A DNA stretch of 23,277 nucleotides, from positions 1 to 23,277 of the IMG/VR virus record IMGVR_UViG_3300044639_002535, one strand, 5' to 3'. Position numbers and translations under genes: made by a program. The notes under the pieces are model-generated. The model ran no database searches, was not told the origin of the DNA, and saw only the letters and a list, made by a program, of their open reading frames with translations. This stretch comes from a virus. This document shows, one piece after another, positions 7,767 to 14,980 of this stretch (position 1 is the stretch's first letter; each line of letters opens with the position of its first letter).

Positions 7767-10013
7767 TTATTTCTTTGAAGTACTTTTTGTAGGGGCTTTT
7801 TTATCGGGTGCTGGTTTGTTTTTACTGTCCATCATCTTTTCACGCTCAGACTGAATCTTTAAATTTGTTTCTTCAATCTTTGTACGATTTTTCATATCCG
7901 TAGTTTCTTTTGCTCCACGCATTAACTTGTCATTACTAATAGCCCTACCTTCACTCATAATATGAGCAACTTCAATTTTGGTTTTAGAATCCATATCTAT
8001 ATCGTACTTTTTCAACTCATTAGCCTGACCAGTAAGTTCATTTGATTGTTTAATCAATTCATTCTTTTGTTGCTCAATTTGAGTTTGTTGTGCTTGAACT
8101 TGTTTGAATCCATTTGTAATAATATTTTCAATTTCAGTAGCAGAACTGGCACGAACAGAACGAATAGCACTTGAAGGATCAATAGCACCTGAATTAGCAT
8201 ATTGCATAATTAAAGCAGCCATAGTTTTTCTATCTGAAAGTTCCTTTGCATTGTTTTTTACAAAAATACCGTACTCATCTTTAGCAATTGATTTATCAAT
8301 ATGAAATGTTTCCATGCCGGTATCTCCAAAAATATTAACCATACGACCTTCATTACCCCAACAAAAAGGCATAATATTAGCACACGCTTGTAAAACATCA
8401 CCAACAACCTTATAATGTATTTCATATAAAGGAGCAGTAATTAATGTAGATTGCATTACATTTCTTTCATTTACACCAACCAAATCTCCAGACTTATTTA
8501 TTCCTGATCGTGCAGCACTAATACCTGTCATTCTATCTGCTGTATCATTTAATAATGCAAGAAGGTTCATTAACTGTTGAACACTATTTGATAAAGTAAA
8601 ATCTACAGATTGAAATTGGTTAAAACCATTTCCTCCATACTTATTACCTTCTTGTTTACTATTAATAAGGATAAGTCCTGAGTTCTTGGCATGATAAAAA
8701 ACATCTTCTAAAGGAATCTTTTCAGGCTTTTGACTTACATCATAAACAACCGACTTACCACCCGAAGCAGCTAAAGCCTTTTCAATATGATACCAAACAA
8801 TGTTTGTCATCAATTGAACATTTTTTAATGCATCAACTGGCGATAATGTAACACTTGTAAAATTATTTTTAATACATCCGTAATAATCTAAAGTTGTATG
8901 TTGATAGTTTTCTTCTGGACGAAATTGATTTGGTTTTCTACCCCAATTAAGTAATAATTCATGACCAATAAGAATACCTTGTCTAACATCTGAACATCCA
9001 TACTCACGAATATCTTCACCTTTTTTACCTTCATAATCATCTTCCATCATTTTATAAAATGGAGTTTCTTCGTCATAAGGATTTTTAGAAACCTTATACT
9101 TCATCATTTTAATTGAACGCCATTGAAGTTCAGTAACGCAAACAGATAATACACCACCATCATCAAAACGATAAAAATCAAAACCGAATCCTAAATCGTC
9201 AAAATATGAACGGTCACGTGTTGATAAATCTTCAAGCCATTCAACCTGTTTCTTGTCTAATTTAAATCTATCAAGAATTTCATTAATTGCATAGTATCTT
9301 CTATGTCCAGCAAGTGAAGCATTTTGAATAAATTCTGATTCAGAATCTTTATCCCAAATCATATTTCTAGGGTCAATCCTTTCAACATAAGGATCACCAT
9401 TTTTTATATAAACTTTATAAAATTCTTTTGAGCAAATAGAAAGGTCATAAAAACCTCTTTTAAAAATATGGTCAAGACTATATTTTTGAACTAAAAATTT
9501 TAATCCTACATTAACATTTACCTCAACAGCATCTCTAAATTTCATATTGGAAAATTCTTCAATATCTTTTGGAATTTCTTCTCCAACATCTTCATCTTCC
9601 ATTGGCACACCAAGTAGTTCTTCCATCTCTCTTCGTATAGGACGAAGCAATGTTTCTACAGCGACACCAATTTTTTTTTCATTCTTTCTTGCAATAGCAT
9701 TTCTATTAGTAACATTTACTGTCCACTCTAAACCTTGTGAAAGTAATTCTCCAGCAAGTAATTCTAATCGTGGAGCAATTACTGGCCAATTAACTAATCG
9801 TGCGGGAGCAGTAATTCCATAAGTGTCGGTCATATATTGAAATTGCTTATGGTCAAAAATACCATCTACTAATTGGTAATTTTCATGGTCTTTAATATTT
9901 TCATTTCTAAAAACACCATAATCATGATGATAATTTATGGTTGCAAGAATACAATCACGATGAAATTGTTCATCTTTTTTATTCTCTGGTATTGACTGTC
10001 TAGGAAAAATCAT
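7767..10013 (-). CDS. Portal protein (crAss-like)
   Basis: 748 aa, typical for crAss-like portals. It begins with a helical region (DCILATINYHHDYGVF) leading to 'APARLVNWPVIAPRLELLAGELLSQ', a hallmark of portal N-terminal regions that thread conserved helices around the ring. 'ERIDPRNMIWDKDSES' marks the clip/wing region. The C-terminal ~100 residues form a Gln/Glu/Lys-rich coiled coil (TQIEQQKNELIKQSNELTG) ending in a Lys/Pro tail (KNKPAPDKKAPTKSTSKK) likely to lie in the capsid interior. The start overlaps the TerL stop (ATGA), the tight terL-portal pair seen across tailed phages. It forms the dodecameric DNA entry/exit channel. Confidence 0.85.
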   Translation of the reverse strand: MIFPRQSIPENKKDEQFHRDCILATINYHHDYGVFRNENIKDHENYQLVDGIFDHKQFQYMTDTYGITAPARLVNWPVIAPRLELLAGELLSQGLEWTVNVTNRNAIARKNEKKIGVAVETLLRPIRREMEELLGVPMEDEDVGEEIPKDIEEFSNMKFRDAVEVNVNVGLKFLVQKYSLDHIFKRGFYDLSICSKEFYKVYIKNGDPYVERIDPRNMIWDKDSESEFIQNASLAGHRRYYAINEILDRFKLDKKQVEWLEDLSTRDRSYFDDLGFGFDFYRFDDGGVLSVCVTELQWRSIKMMKYKVSKNPYDEETPFYKMMEDDYEGKKGEDIREYGCSDVRQGILIGHELLLNWGRKPNQFRPEENYQHTTLDYYGCIKNNFTSVTLSPVDALKNVQLMTNIVWYHIEKALAASGGKSVVYDVSQKPEKIPLEDVFYHAKNSGLILINSKQEGNKYGGNGFNQFQSVDFTLSNSVQQLMNLLALLNDTADRMTGISAARSGINKSGDLVGVNERNVMQSTLITAPLYEIHYKVVGDVLQACANIMPFCWGNEGRMVNIFGDTGMETFHIDKSIAKDEYGIFVKNNAKELSDRKTMAALIMQYANSGAIDPSSAIRSVRASSATEIENIITNGFKQVQAQQTQIEQQKNELIKQSNELTGQANELKKYDIDMDSKTKIEVAHIMSEGRAISNDKLMRGAKETTDMKNRTKIEETNLKIQSEREKMMDSKNKPAPDKKAPTKSTSKK

Positions 10014-11818
10014 AAGTTATAATTTAATGTTGGTGGCTTAGAGCCAGATTTATTCATTCCCACATAAGTAATTTTACCTGAATCTTTATCCCTATGGAAA
10101 CCAAATAATGATTCTTCTTTTTCTTCTTTTACAGGCTTAGCAATAAGCTTAATCATGTCCATATCGTGCATCAAACATAATCCAAAAGCCATTGCTTCAT
10201 CCGTATTCTTTGTCCCAAATTTAGCTAATTCATGCAAAAGTGACACAAAAAAAATATTATCGCAATAATCTCGCACATATTCTGCAATTAAATCTACTAA
10301 AAGACTTTTTTGGTATTCCGACATATTAACTCCATATCGATTTGTTGGCTTTGCATAGGGAGCATCTGAAGATAATGGTCGTTCTTTTAAGTATCTTAAC
10401 GCTTCTTTTTTATTAAACCATCCTAAAAAATAATCATCTGTATTTTCTACAAGTATTTGAGTATCAAAGTAAACAGCTAGTTTATAACAATTTTCACAAA
10501 ACGTATCTTTTGAAGCAGGTCGGTCCAAATACTTTGCTACAGGAATATTTCCAACTGTATTTACACCTAAGAACCTACGGTAGACATACATACAACCTTT
10601 TGAACGGTATTTATTATCATTTGAACCTTTTTCTTCAAACTCATCATTTATATTGTAACTATCAACACCCGCTACGTGAGCAAATTGATAACCATCCAAC
10701 GGAAGTGGTGGATCTAAAAGTTCAAAACAACCATTATCATCAAAAATAAATTCAGGTTTAGCACCAACAACACTTTTACCTTCTTTTGTTCTGGGCCATT
10801 CTAATCGACCACGAACAACCTTTCGGGAAGAAGTATCGGTAAGTATATAAGCTTTTTGATTATTAATCTTGTCAAGGTCAAATGGAGTATTACCAAGCGA
10901 TACAAAAGCATCTTCCATGCTAAGTGGCATCTCTTGTTTAAAAGTATAATACGCAAGTTTATCACCTTTTTTTTCAGCCAAACGTTTTTCAATATCTTTT
11001 GTTGCACCAGCAACATCTGACTTTCCTGTACTCATATCAAAAAATCCGACATAAGCTTTTGAAGCTGGAATAAATATTGGTTTTAAATTATACTTTTTGG
11101 CATCATAAAGCATATCTTGAAAATCCCTATGTTCATGGGAAATCTGATTTGAAGTACCACCAATAATTGGAATACCAAACTGTTTAGAACCTTCACGAAA
11201 ACATTCTTCAGAGTTGAGGTAAATTTTTTTAAGTTTTGAAACCTCACCACCCTCTTCAATAAACATCCATTTTAATGAAAGTCCACGAAAACAGTTTTCA
11301 TCTTTTGCTATACGAAAGTGCATTTCTGATTGTAATCCTTTTGGAACCCATTCACCTTCAATTTTTTCTTTATAACCAGATATTAAAGAACCATCTTCTG
11401 CTTTTGAATAAGATTTTAATTTAAAGTATGGATCTATTTTATTGTAAGCTTTCATGACCTTGGCACGAAAGTCCATTACATAATCTTCTTTTTCGGAAGC
11501 TACTGCAGAAACACTATTTGGAAAAAATGACCATTCATGAAGTAATAGTCCAGCATTATTAAAAGAAAAACCCTTACGTCTTGCTTTTAAAACAATAAGA
11601 CCGTAAGCTCCTTTTTCAGCTTCTTCAATTTCACAATAATATTCGTGATCTTGGTCACGATAAAAAGGATGACCTATTTTTTTACGATTTGTTTTTGGGT
11701 CAAAAGTATCAATGCTGCAAAAATTTAAATAAAAATAGTAAGCTCCCGACATTCTAGTACCTCCATTTGGAGTATATCCATTTATACATCGGTCATACTG
11801 TTCACTCCACCAATTCAT
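10010..11818 (-). CDS. terL: Terminase large subunit (TerL), packaging ATPase/nuclease
   Basis: 602 aa counted from the first ATG. ATPase: a Walker A-type 'KARRKGFS' at ~78-85, Walker B 'WMFIEEGGE' at ~184-192, and a coupling motif 'GGTSNQ' at ~220. The RNase H-like nuclease begins at 'HVAGVDSYN' (Asp ~386), with 'ILVENTDDYFLGWF' and 'DEAMAFGLCLMHD' supplying later acidic residues. It pumps DNA through the portal and cuts the concatemer. The start is doubtful: the frame stays open upstream for 34 codons to a TAG at 11921-11923, encoding a coding-looking LAEKYSPAVHDPLRYS stretch, but with no ATG, GTG or TTG. Options are CTG at 11896, a -1 frameshift from the preceding gene, or an indel in the assembly. 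Confidence 0.88.
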   Translation of the reverse strand: MNWWSEQYDRCINGYTPNGGTRMSGAYYFYLNFCSIDTFDPKTNRKKIGHPFYRDQDHEYYCEIEEAEKGAYGLIVLKARRKGFSFNNAGLLLHEWSFFPNSVSAVASEKEDYVMDFRAKVMKAYNKIDPYFKLKSYSKAEDGSLISGYKEKIEGEWVPKGLQSEMHFRIAKDENCFRGLSLKWMFIEEGGEVSKLKKIYLNSEECFREGSKQFGIPIIGGTSNQISHEHRDFQDMLYDAKKYNLKPIFIPASKAYVGFFDMSTGKSDVAGATKDIEKRLAEKKGDKLAYYTFKQEMPLSMEDAFVSLGNTPFDLDKINNQKAYILTDTSSRKVVRGRLEWPRTKEGKSVVGAKPEFIFDDNGCFELLDPPLPLDGYQFAHVAGVDSYNINDEFEEKGSNDNKYRSKGCMYVYRRFLGVNTVGNIPVAKYLDRPASKDTFCENCYKLAVYFDTQILVENTDDYFLGWFNKKEALRYLKERPLSSDAPYAKPTNRYGVNMSEYQKSLLVDLIAEYVRDYCDNIFFVSLLHELAKFGTKNTDEAMAFGLCLMHDMDMIKLIAKPVKEEKEESLFGFHRDKDSGKITYVGMNKSGSKPPTLNYNL

Positions 11819-11892
11819 ATAATCAGCAGAACCCTTACGTAAAGAATAACGAAGAGGATCATGAACAGCCGGACTATATTTTTCTGCTAGTA

Positions 11893-12447
11893 TCAGACTT
11901 TCATTGTTTTTTCTTTCTTTCTAAGTTTTTCCTCTTGATATGATAATGCTTCCTCTTCTTTACCATGTATCTGTACACCTTTTTCTAAACTGGCAATAAT
12001 TCGTTTTTCTAATTTCTCTCTTGATTCAGCAGCTTTTTCCATTTTAATTGCCATATCGTTTACTTCGTCTAGATTTTTTGCATCAACTTTAATCCCTCGA
12101 AATATTTTTGTAATCTCATTCATCTTATCAGTCATTGCCCAATACTGGTCAAGCAATGGATCGTATTGTAACTTACGATATTCTTCACGTGCAAGATTAA
12201 CTTTTGGATTACGCATATATCCTGTTTCACCATCTAATAAGTTTTCACAGGCTTGCTTTTCACGTTCCTCTGTTGGTAATTTCCTGTAGATAGATTTATA
12301 GTCTTCAACGGCTACTATCCAACGAACCATTCGTGAACCCATGTTCTTGTCTTTATAGACAGCAAAAAGTTTAGGAGCAAGTGCAATTGTCTTGTCCAGT
12401 AGGAATACATTTCCATCATTTTCTATATCTACTAAAGTCCCAAACAT
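11893..12447 (-). CDS. Protein preceding TerL; small-terminase candidate
   Basis: 184 aa, helical. The N-terminal part has basic and aromatic residues (LFAVYKDKNMGSRMVRWIV) and a central 'YDPLLDQYWAMTDKMNEITKIF'; the C-terminal 60 residues are a predicted coiled coil, very Lys/Glu-rich (EEALSYQEEKLRKKEKTMK). Position immediately upstream of TerL, size, and an N-terminal domain plus coiled-coil oligomerisation segment fit a small terminase subunit, but no helix-turn-helix is obvious and this is inference. The final codons contain an A6 run (11907-11912). The TGA stop overlaps a possible CTG start of TerL, and the TerL frame lies at -1 relative to this gene. It starts inside the end of the 68-aa gene. 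Confidence 0.55.
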   Translation of the reverse strand: MFGTLVDIENDGNVFLLDKTIALAPKLFAVYKDKNMGSRMVRWIVAVEDYKSIYRKLPTEEREKQACENLLDGETGYMRNPKVNLAREEYRKLQYDPLLDQYWAMTDKMNEITKIFRGIKVDAKNLDEVNDMAIKMEKAAESREKLEKRIIASLEKGVQIHGKEEEALSYQEEKLRKKEKTMKV

Positions 12448-12638
12448 GGTTCTTGCTCATCAGTTATTAAACCAGTTTTATTTTTTGGTGTTGCATGAAA
12501 ATCAAAAAAAAGAAATCTCATTCTTGTTCCTAAATAAAAATAATAATGAGGCTTACGTCTTATAATACGAGAAAATCTTCTATGTTTTTCAATAGAAGAT
12601 TCACTTTTTGACTTTCTAATAATACGATACGAAATCAT
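12432..12638 (-). CDS. Small basic/aromatic hypothetical protein
   Basis: 68 aa. The N-terminal half is strongly basic (RIIRKSKSESSIEKHRRFSR, then IIRRK) and the middle aromatic (HYYFYLGTRMRFLFFDFHA). No family is recognised. The ATG overlaps the stop of the 37-aa gene by one base (TAATG), and its end overlaps the next gene by 16 bases, so it behaves as part of the early section of the virion operon. A nucleic-acid-binding role is only suggested by charge. Confidence 0.45.
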   Translation of the reverse strand: MISYRIIRKSKSESSIEKHRRFSRIIRRKPHYYFYLGTRMRFLFFDFHATPKNKTGLITDEQEPCLGL

Positions 12639-12751
12639 TAATAAGGAGATTTCATTTTCTTTGGTCCTTTAACTGGTGTAAGTTTCTTAACTCCCTTTGG
12701 AGCTTTTACAGTTTTTAATCCCTTCTGAGCTTTTACTTTTTTTTGTGACAT
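12638..12751 (-). CDS. 37-aa lysine-rich protein
   Basis: Very short gene, MSQKKVKAQKGLKTVKAP followed by KG/KK repeats and ending KSPY; about a third of residues are Lys and there are several Pro. It shares the 'MSQ' start with the next gene upstream. The stop joins the 68-aa gene as TAATG, which argues for real translation. Highly basic peptides of this kind can bind DNA or RNA, or be packaged with DNA; no family is recognised. Confidence 0.5.
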   Translation of the reverse strand: MSQKKVKAQKGLKTVKAPKGVKKLTPVKGPKKMKSPY

Positions 12752-12766
12752 AATATTAATTTTAAA

Positions 12767-13018
12767 TTAAACGTGATTACTCATAAGAGGAATTTTTAAT
12801 TCTCTCAATAAATTTATGACTAACACTTCTGCATCTAATTTATGGCGAAATTCATTCTCCATAATTTTTTTGCATATAGCGGTAATCTCTTCAGGAATGG
12901 AATAACCTACAACGGCTTTCCAATGACCTGTATTTTGACAATGATAATATAAACGATCATTGCATCTAGCGCCTTTATTCTCGCTAAAAATTTCTACGGT
13001 GTAATTGTTTTGTGACAT
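12767..13018 (-). CDS. First gene of the virion operon, hypothetical
   Basis: 83 aa, MSQNNYTVEIFSENKGARCN, with three Cys and two His in the first half (RCND...YYHCQNTGHW) and a helical C-terminus (ICKKIMENEFRHKLDAEVLV). A metal site from the Cys/His residues is conceivable but spacing does not match a standard zinc finger. It is the promoter-proximal gene of the minus-strand operon, facing the plus-strand block across a 157-base divergent spacer, a common place for a regulator. No function is recognised. Confidence 0.5.
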   Translation of the reverse strand: MSQNNYTVEIFSENKGARCNDRLYYHCQNTGHWKAVVGYSIPEEITAICKKIMENEFRHKLDAEVLVINLLRELKIPLMSNHV

Positions 13019-13038
13019 AATTTATTTTACTCTCATTG

Positions 13039-13046
13039 CAAATATA
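13039..13046 (-). promoter_or_regulatory. Candidate -7 promoter box for the virion operon
   Basis: Minus-strand TATATTTG 21 bases before the first gene of the virion operon, preceded by an AT-rich tract. It matches TAnnTTTG. The position is where a late promoter is expected, but no TTG lies 17-23 bases upstream; a phage RNA polymerase might use a different -33 region. Confidence 0.4.
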
Positions 13047-13061
13047 TATAAAAAAATAATA

Positions 13062-13165
13062 CCTTTGACACTTCGGCAAATCCTTCAGCTTTCTTTTAAG
13101 CTACCCACGATGGATTAACGCTTCTCTCGCATTTAACCCTCGGTAACGGGGGTTCGGTGTTTAAT
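13062..13165. other. GC-rich structured divergent spacer
   Basis: About half G+C in a window that is roughly one-third. It contains AGCTT/AAGCT (hairpin) nested in AATCC/GGATT, an AACCC/GGGTT hairpin around TCGGTAACGG, and outer ACAC/GTGT ends. It lies between the divergent gene starts at 13018 (minus) and 13176 (plus). It could hold the leader RNA of either operon or an operator array. A tRNA was considered and not supported. Confidence 0.35.
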
Positions 13166-13175
13166 ATAAAAGCCT

Positions 13176-13463
13176 ATGCAGAAACCAATAGTTATTATTT
13201 GTGATCTTCAAGTTTCATACTACAAAGAAAACAAAACGAATAAAAAGCCCGAAACACTAAAAACAATTTTTAAAAAAGAATCAATTACTGTTTGGGATGA
13301 TATCCAAACAATACCCGGCAATCTAATCGAAGCGTATAAAAAGAGATTTGGAAAAGAGATTTCAGATAAAACTATTGTTACCGAAATACAAATTATAAAC
13401 TTCCACCAATCATTCGGTCCAGTTAATTATATCCCAAAAGAAGGTTGGCAAACATATAAATAA
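13176..13463 (+). CDS. Hypothetical 95-aa protein, divergent from virion operon
   Basis: 95 aa. A hydrophobic N-terminal strand (MQKPIVIICDLQVSYY) is followed by a Lys-rich segment and a helix 'IPGNLIEAYKKRFGKE', ending in aromatic-rich 'YIPKEGWQTYK'. No family is recognised and there is no signal peptide. It starts the short plus-strand unit beside the divergent spacer, six bases before the small membrane peptide gene, so the two are probably co-transcribed. Position suggests early expression or a regulatory role, but the sequence gives no direct clue. Confidence 0.5.
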   Translation: MQKPIVIICDLQVSYYKENKTNKKPETLKTIFKKESITVWDDIQTIPGNLIEAYKKRFGKEISDKTIVTEIQIINFHQSFGPVNYIPKEGWQTYK

Positions 13464-13469
13464 ATAATT

Positions 13470-13574
13470 ATGAAAATAAATCTAATAATCTTTATCGCTA
13501 TTTCCTCAACAGCAGTATTTGCCCTAACAGGTTATTTCTGCATCTATCCATTAATTCTTAAAAACCAAAACTAA
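13470..13574 (+). CDS. 34-aa single-span membrane peptide
   Basis: MKINLIIFIAISSTAVFALT then GYFCIYPLILKNQN; nearly the whole peptide is hydrophobic with a single Lys at the front, fitting one transmembrane span or a signal-anchor. It begins six bases after the preceding stop and is read in the same direction. Small membrane peptides of this kind occur in phages as lysis or host-modifying factors, but nothing here selects between these. Confidence 0.4.
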   Translation: MKINLIIFIAISSTAVFALTGYFCIYPLILKNQN

Positions 13575-13685
13575 TTTTCTATAAAACAAAAAATCCAGAA
13601 GATATTTCTACCCCCTGGACTTCTTGCAAAACATAAAACATTGTTCGATTTTAAGACAAAGAAAGAACTATTCCAAAGATAATAA
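13575..13685. other. Spacer between convergent genes; weak hairpin
   Basis: 111 bases between convergent gene ends. It carries TCCAG/CTGGA (around 13592-13619) in competition with AGAAG/CTTCT, which could act as a weak bidirectional terminator. Nothing else is seen. Confidence 0.3.
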
Positions 13686-14210
13686 TTAATCCTTACCTAC
13701 AACACCCCTCTTCCAACCAATAGCATTATCTTCCGTATCTACATCATCAATCCTTACCATAATCCTCGTATTACTTACCCAACTTAAAAACCATCCATAA
13801 TACTTTGTATCTCCTTCATAACGGTAAATCCTCTCCCCACCTTCCATATCCTTTAATTCACTATTCAATAACGCATGGGCCGTCTCCTCATCCATATTCT
13901 CGTACATCAAATATCCCTGATCTATAAACTCCCTACCCCTATCACTAATCTGAAACTTTACCCTATAATATCCCCCCTCCACATTCATCTCCCTTTCTAC
14001 CACCCCCACCATAACATCAGATTCACCTAATCGTACAACTAATCCATAACTCATACTACCAAACGTAAAAACCTTCCTTACATTCATCTTCTCAATATCA
14101 TCCCTCACCACACCCCTTCTCAATAATCCACTAAATACCTTATCAAGCAACCTGGACTCAACATCCAAATACTCCTTTACCATTTGCTCAAACATCTCTA
14201 TCCTCTCCAT
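13686..14210 (-). CDS. Compositionally distinct hypothetical protein
   Basis: 174 aa from the ATG at 14210 (a TTG two codons upstream is less likely). It begins MERIEMFEQMVKEYLDVES. The first ~60 residues are helical, the remainder beta-rich (YYRVKFQISDRGREFIDQGY; YYGWFLSWVSNTRIMVRI), acidic overall. The coding strand is very G-rich, using AGG, GGG, GAG and GTG where neighbours use AGA, GGA, GAA and GTA/GTT. This, its opposite orientation within the plus-strand region and its own flanking spacers suggest a separately acquired cargo ('moron') gene. 'RVKFQISDRGREFIDQGYL' recalls winged-helix proteins only faintly. Function unknown. Confidence 0.6.
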   Translation of the reverse strand: MERIEMFEQMVKEYLDVESRLLDKVFSGLLRRGVVRDDIEKMNVRKVFTFGSMSYGLVVRLGESDVMVGVVEREMNVEGGYYRVKFQISDRGREFIDQGYLMYENMDEETAHALLNSELKDMEGGERIYRYEGDTKYYGWFLSWVSNTRIMVRIDDVDTEDNAIGWKRGVVGKD

Positions 14211-14286
14211 ATTCAAAAATTACATAACTAACCCCTATTGCGTAAGCTTTACAGTACAAACACCCCCCCTCTATACTACTGAAAAT

Positions 14287-14320
14287 TATATTTGTGATAC
14301 CCCGGTACGGAGGTTATCAC
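14287..14320 (+). promoter_or_regulatory. Promoter-like box overlapping an inverted-repeat operator
   Basis: TATATTTG (14287-14294) matches TAnnTTTG. Its last base begins GTGATA (14294-14299), which pairs with TATCAC (14315-14320); an inner CCG/CGG pair adds to the symmetry. A repressor bound here would cover the transcription start. A further GTGATAAA half-site lies near 14411. No -33 TTG is seen at the standard distance, and an RNA hairpin is the alternative reading. Confidence 0.4.
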
Positions 14321-14647
14321 TAAAAAACCCCGATAATAAAATCAAAATGGAAACAGGGAGGCATCAATTCATCAAAAATTTTTTCATTTTGAAAAAAATA
14401 TCGTCTAATAGTGATAAATTCTAATCATTTTTGACGATTATGTAGAACTAATTCTAATTATATCAATCAATCTATTACTTGTGAGGTAATCCCTTATCTA
14501 CGTTAATCAACACTATAATTATGTGTGCTTTACTATCTATTGAGAATATTATATACGATGTAAAGATGTGTGATATTGTCCTAAGACTTTGTAAAGTTAG
14601 CGGAAATAAATGAGATAGTCAAGAATCTAAACGTATTTAGGTGAACA

Positions 14648-14728
14648 TAGTCGTTTGTTGTCGGATAAATATATTATTATCATTGATTCTCAATGATAAT
14701 AATTAATAGCCGTTTGTTGTCGGCTAAA
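14648..14728 (+). repeat. Duplicated hairpin element around a 13-bp inverted repeat
   Basis: A 22-base element, TAGYCGTTTGTTGTCGGMTAAA with two differences, occurs at 14648-14669 and 14707-14728. Each can fold into a short stem with the same TTTGTTGT loop (best in copy 2: TAGCCG/CGGCTA). Between them is a perfect 13-bp inverted repeat (14673-14685 / 14691-14703) with loop ATTCT. Read together it makes three hairpins in a row just before the early gene block. Confidence 0.6.
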
Positions 14729-14745
14729 CAAATACAATAATGTTT

Positions 14746-14763
14746 AGGGGCTTTATTGTCTTT
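14746..14763 (+). terminator. Recurring hairpin, copy 1 (degenerate)
   Basis: AGGGGC-loop-GTCTTT with several G-U pairs, followed by ATTAATTAA and an A-rich leader before the gene at 14786. An alternative ACAATAA/TTATTGT pairing overlaps it. Weakest member of the family. Confidence 0.3.
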
Positions 14764-14785
14764 TGTATTAATTAAATATAAAACT

Positions 14786-14950
14786 ATGAAACCATACATG
14801 ATTTGGCTAATAATACTTGGAGTAAGTATTGTGGCAACAGCAATGATTAAAGGATTAGAGATATTCTTAGGAGCAGACAAAGTGTTCTTGGGAGCATTAA
14901 TCTTAATGCCATTTGTATTCATTTGGTGTTTACTGACTGCTAAGAAATAG
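14786..14950 (+). CDS. Small two-span membrane protein
   Basis: 54 aa, MKPYMIWLIILGVSIVATAM then a short polar link (KGLEIFLGADK) and a second hydrophobic span (VFLGALILMPFVFIWCLL), ending TAKK. Two transmembrane helices with a Lys-Lys end. It stands at the head of the early block behind the hairpin array and is followed by a copy of the recurring hairpin. It ends with two consecutive TAG codons, indicating that TAG is a true stop. Size and topology allow a holin-like or host-membrane-modifying role, but the family is not recognised. Confidence 0.55.
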   Translation: MKPYMIWLIILGVSIVATAMIKGLEIFLGADKVFLGALILMPFVFIWCLLTAKK

Positions 14951-14956
14951 TAGTAT

Positions 14957-14980
14957 TCAAAGGGCTTTAATGTCCTTTGA
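14957..14980 (+). terminator. Recurring hairpin, copy 2
   Basis: TCAAAGG/CCTTTGA, 7 perfect pairs, extended by G-U and C-G, loop TTTAAT. It starts 6 bases after the stop of the small membrane gene and is followed immediately by the three-way-junction RNA candidate. Confidence 0.55.

Larger units (their letters stand above)
14211..14785. other. Long non-coding regulatory interval
   Basis: 575 bases between divergent genes with no convincing protein gene (one 25-codon reading frame at 14347-14424 is rejected). It contains a C-rich tract, a TATATTTG box overlapping an inverted repeat (14287-14320), an ATCGTC/GACGAT pair (around 14399-14437), an ATTAC/GTAAT hairpin near 14480, a CTAAA/TTTAG hairpin near 14630 and the hairpin array at 14648-14728. 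It is a candidate leader/regulatory RNA or origin region. Confidence 0.45.

Noticed and set aside
13063-13090. Sigma70-type promoter from TTGACA at 13065-13070
   Set aside because: No TATAAT-like box at the needed distance, and Bacteroidota use a different consensus.
13062-13165. Possible tRNA or tmRNA in the GC-rich divergent spacer
   Set aside because: A GGTTCG string and hairpins are present, but no acceptor stem, anticodon arm or T-arm spacing fits on either strand.
14347-14424. 25-codon reading frame (METGRHQFIKNFF...) in the long non-coding interval
   Set aside because: Very short, no coupling with neighbours and no leader like the other early genes; kept only as a remote leader-peptide possibility.
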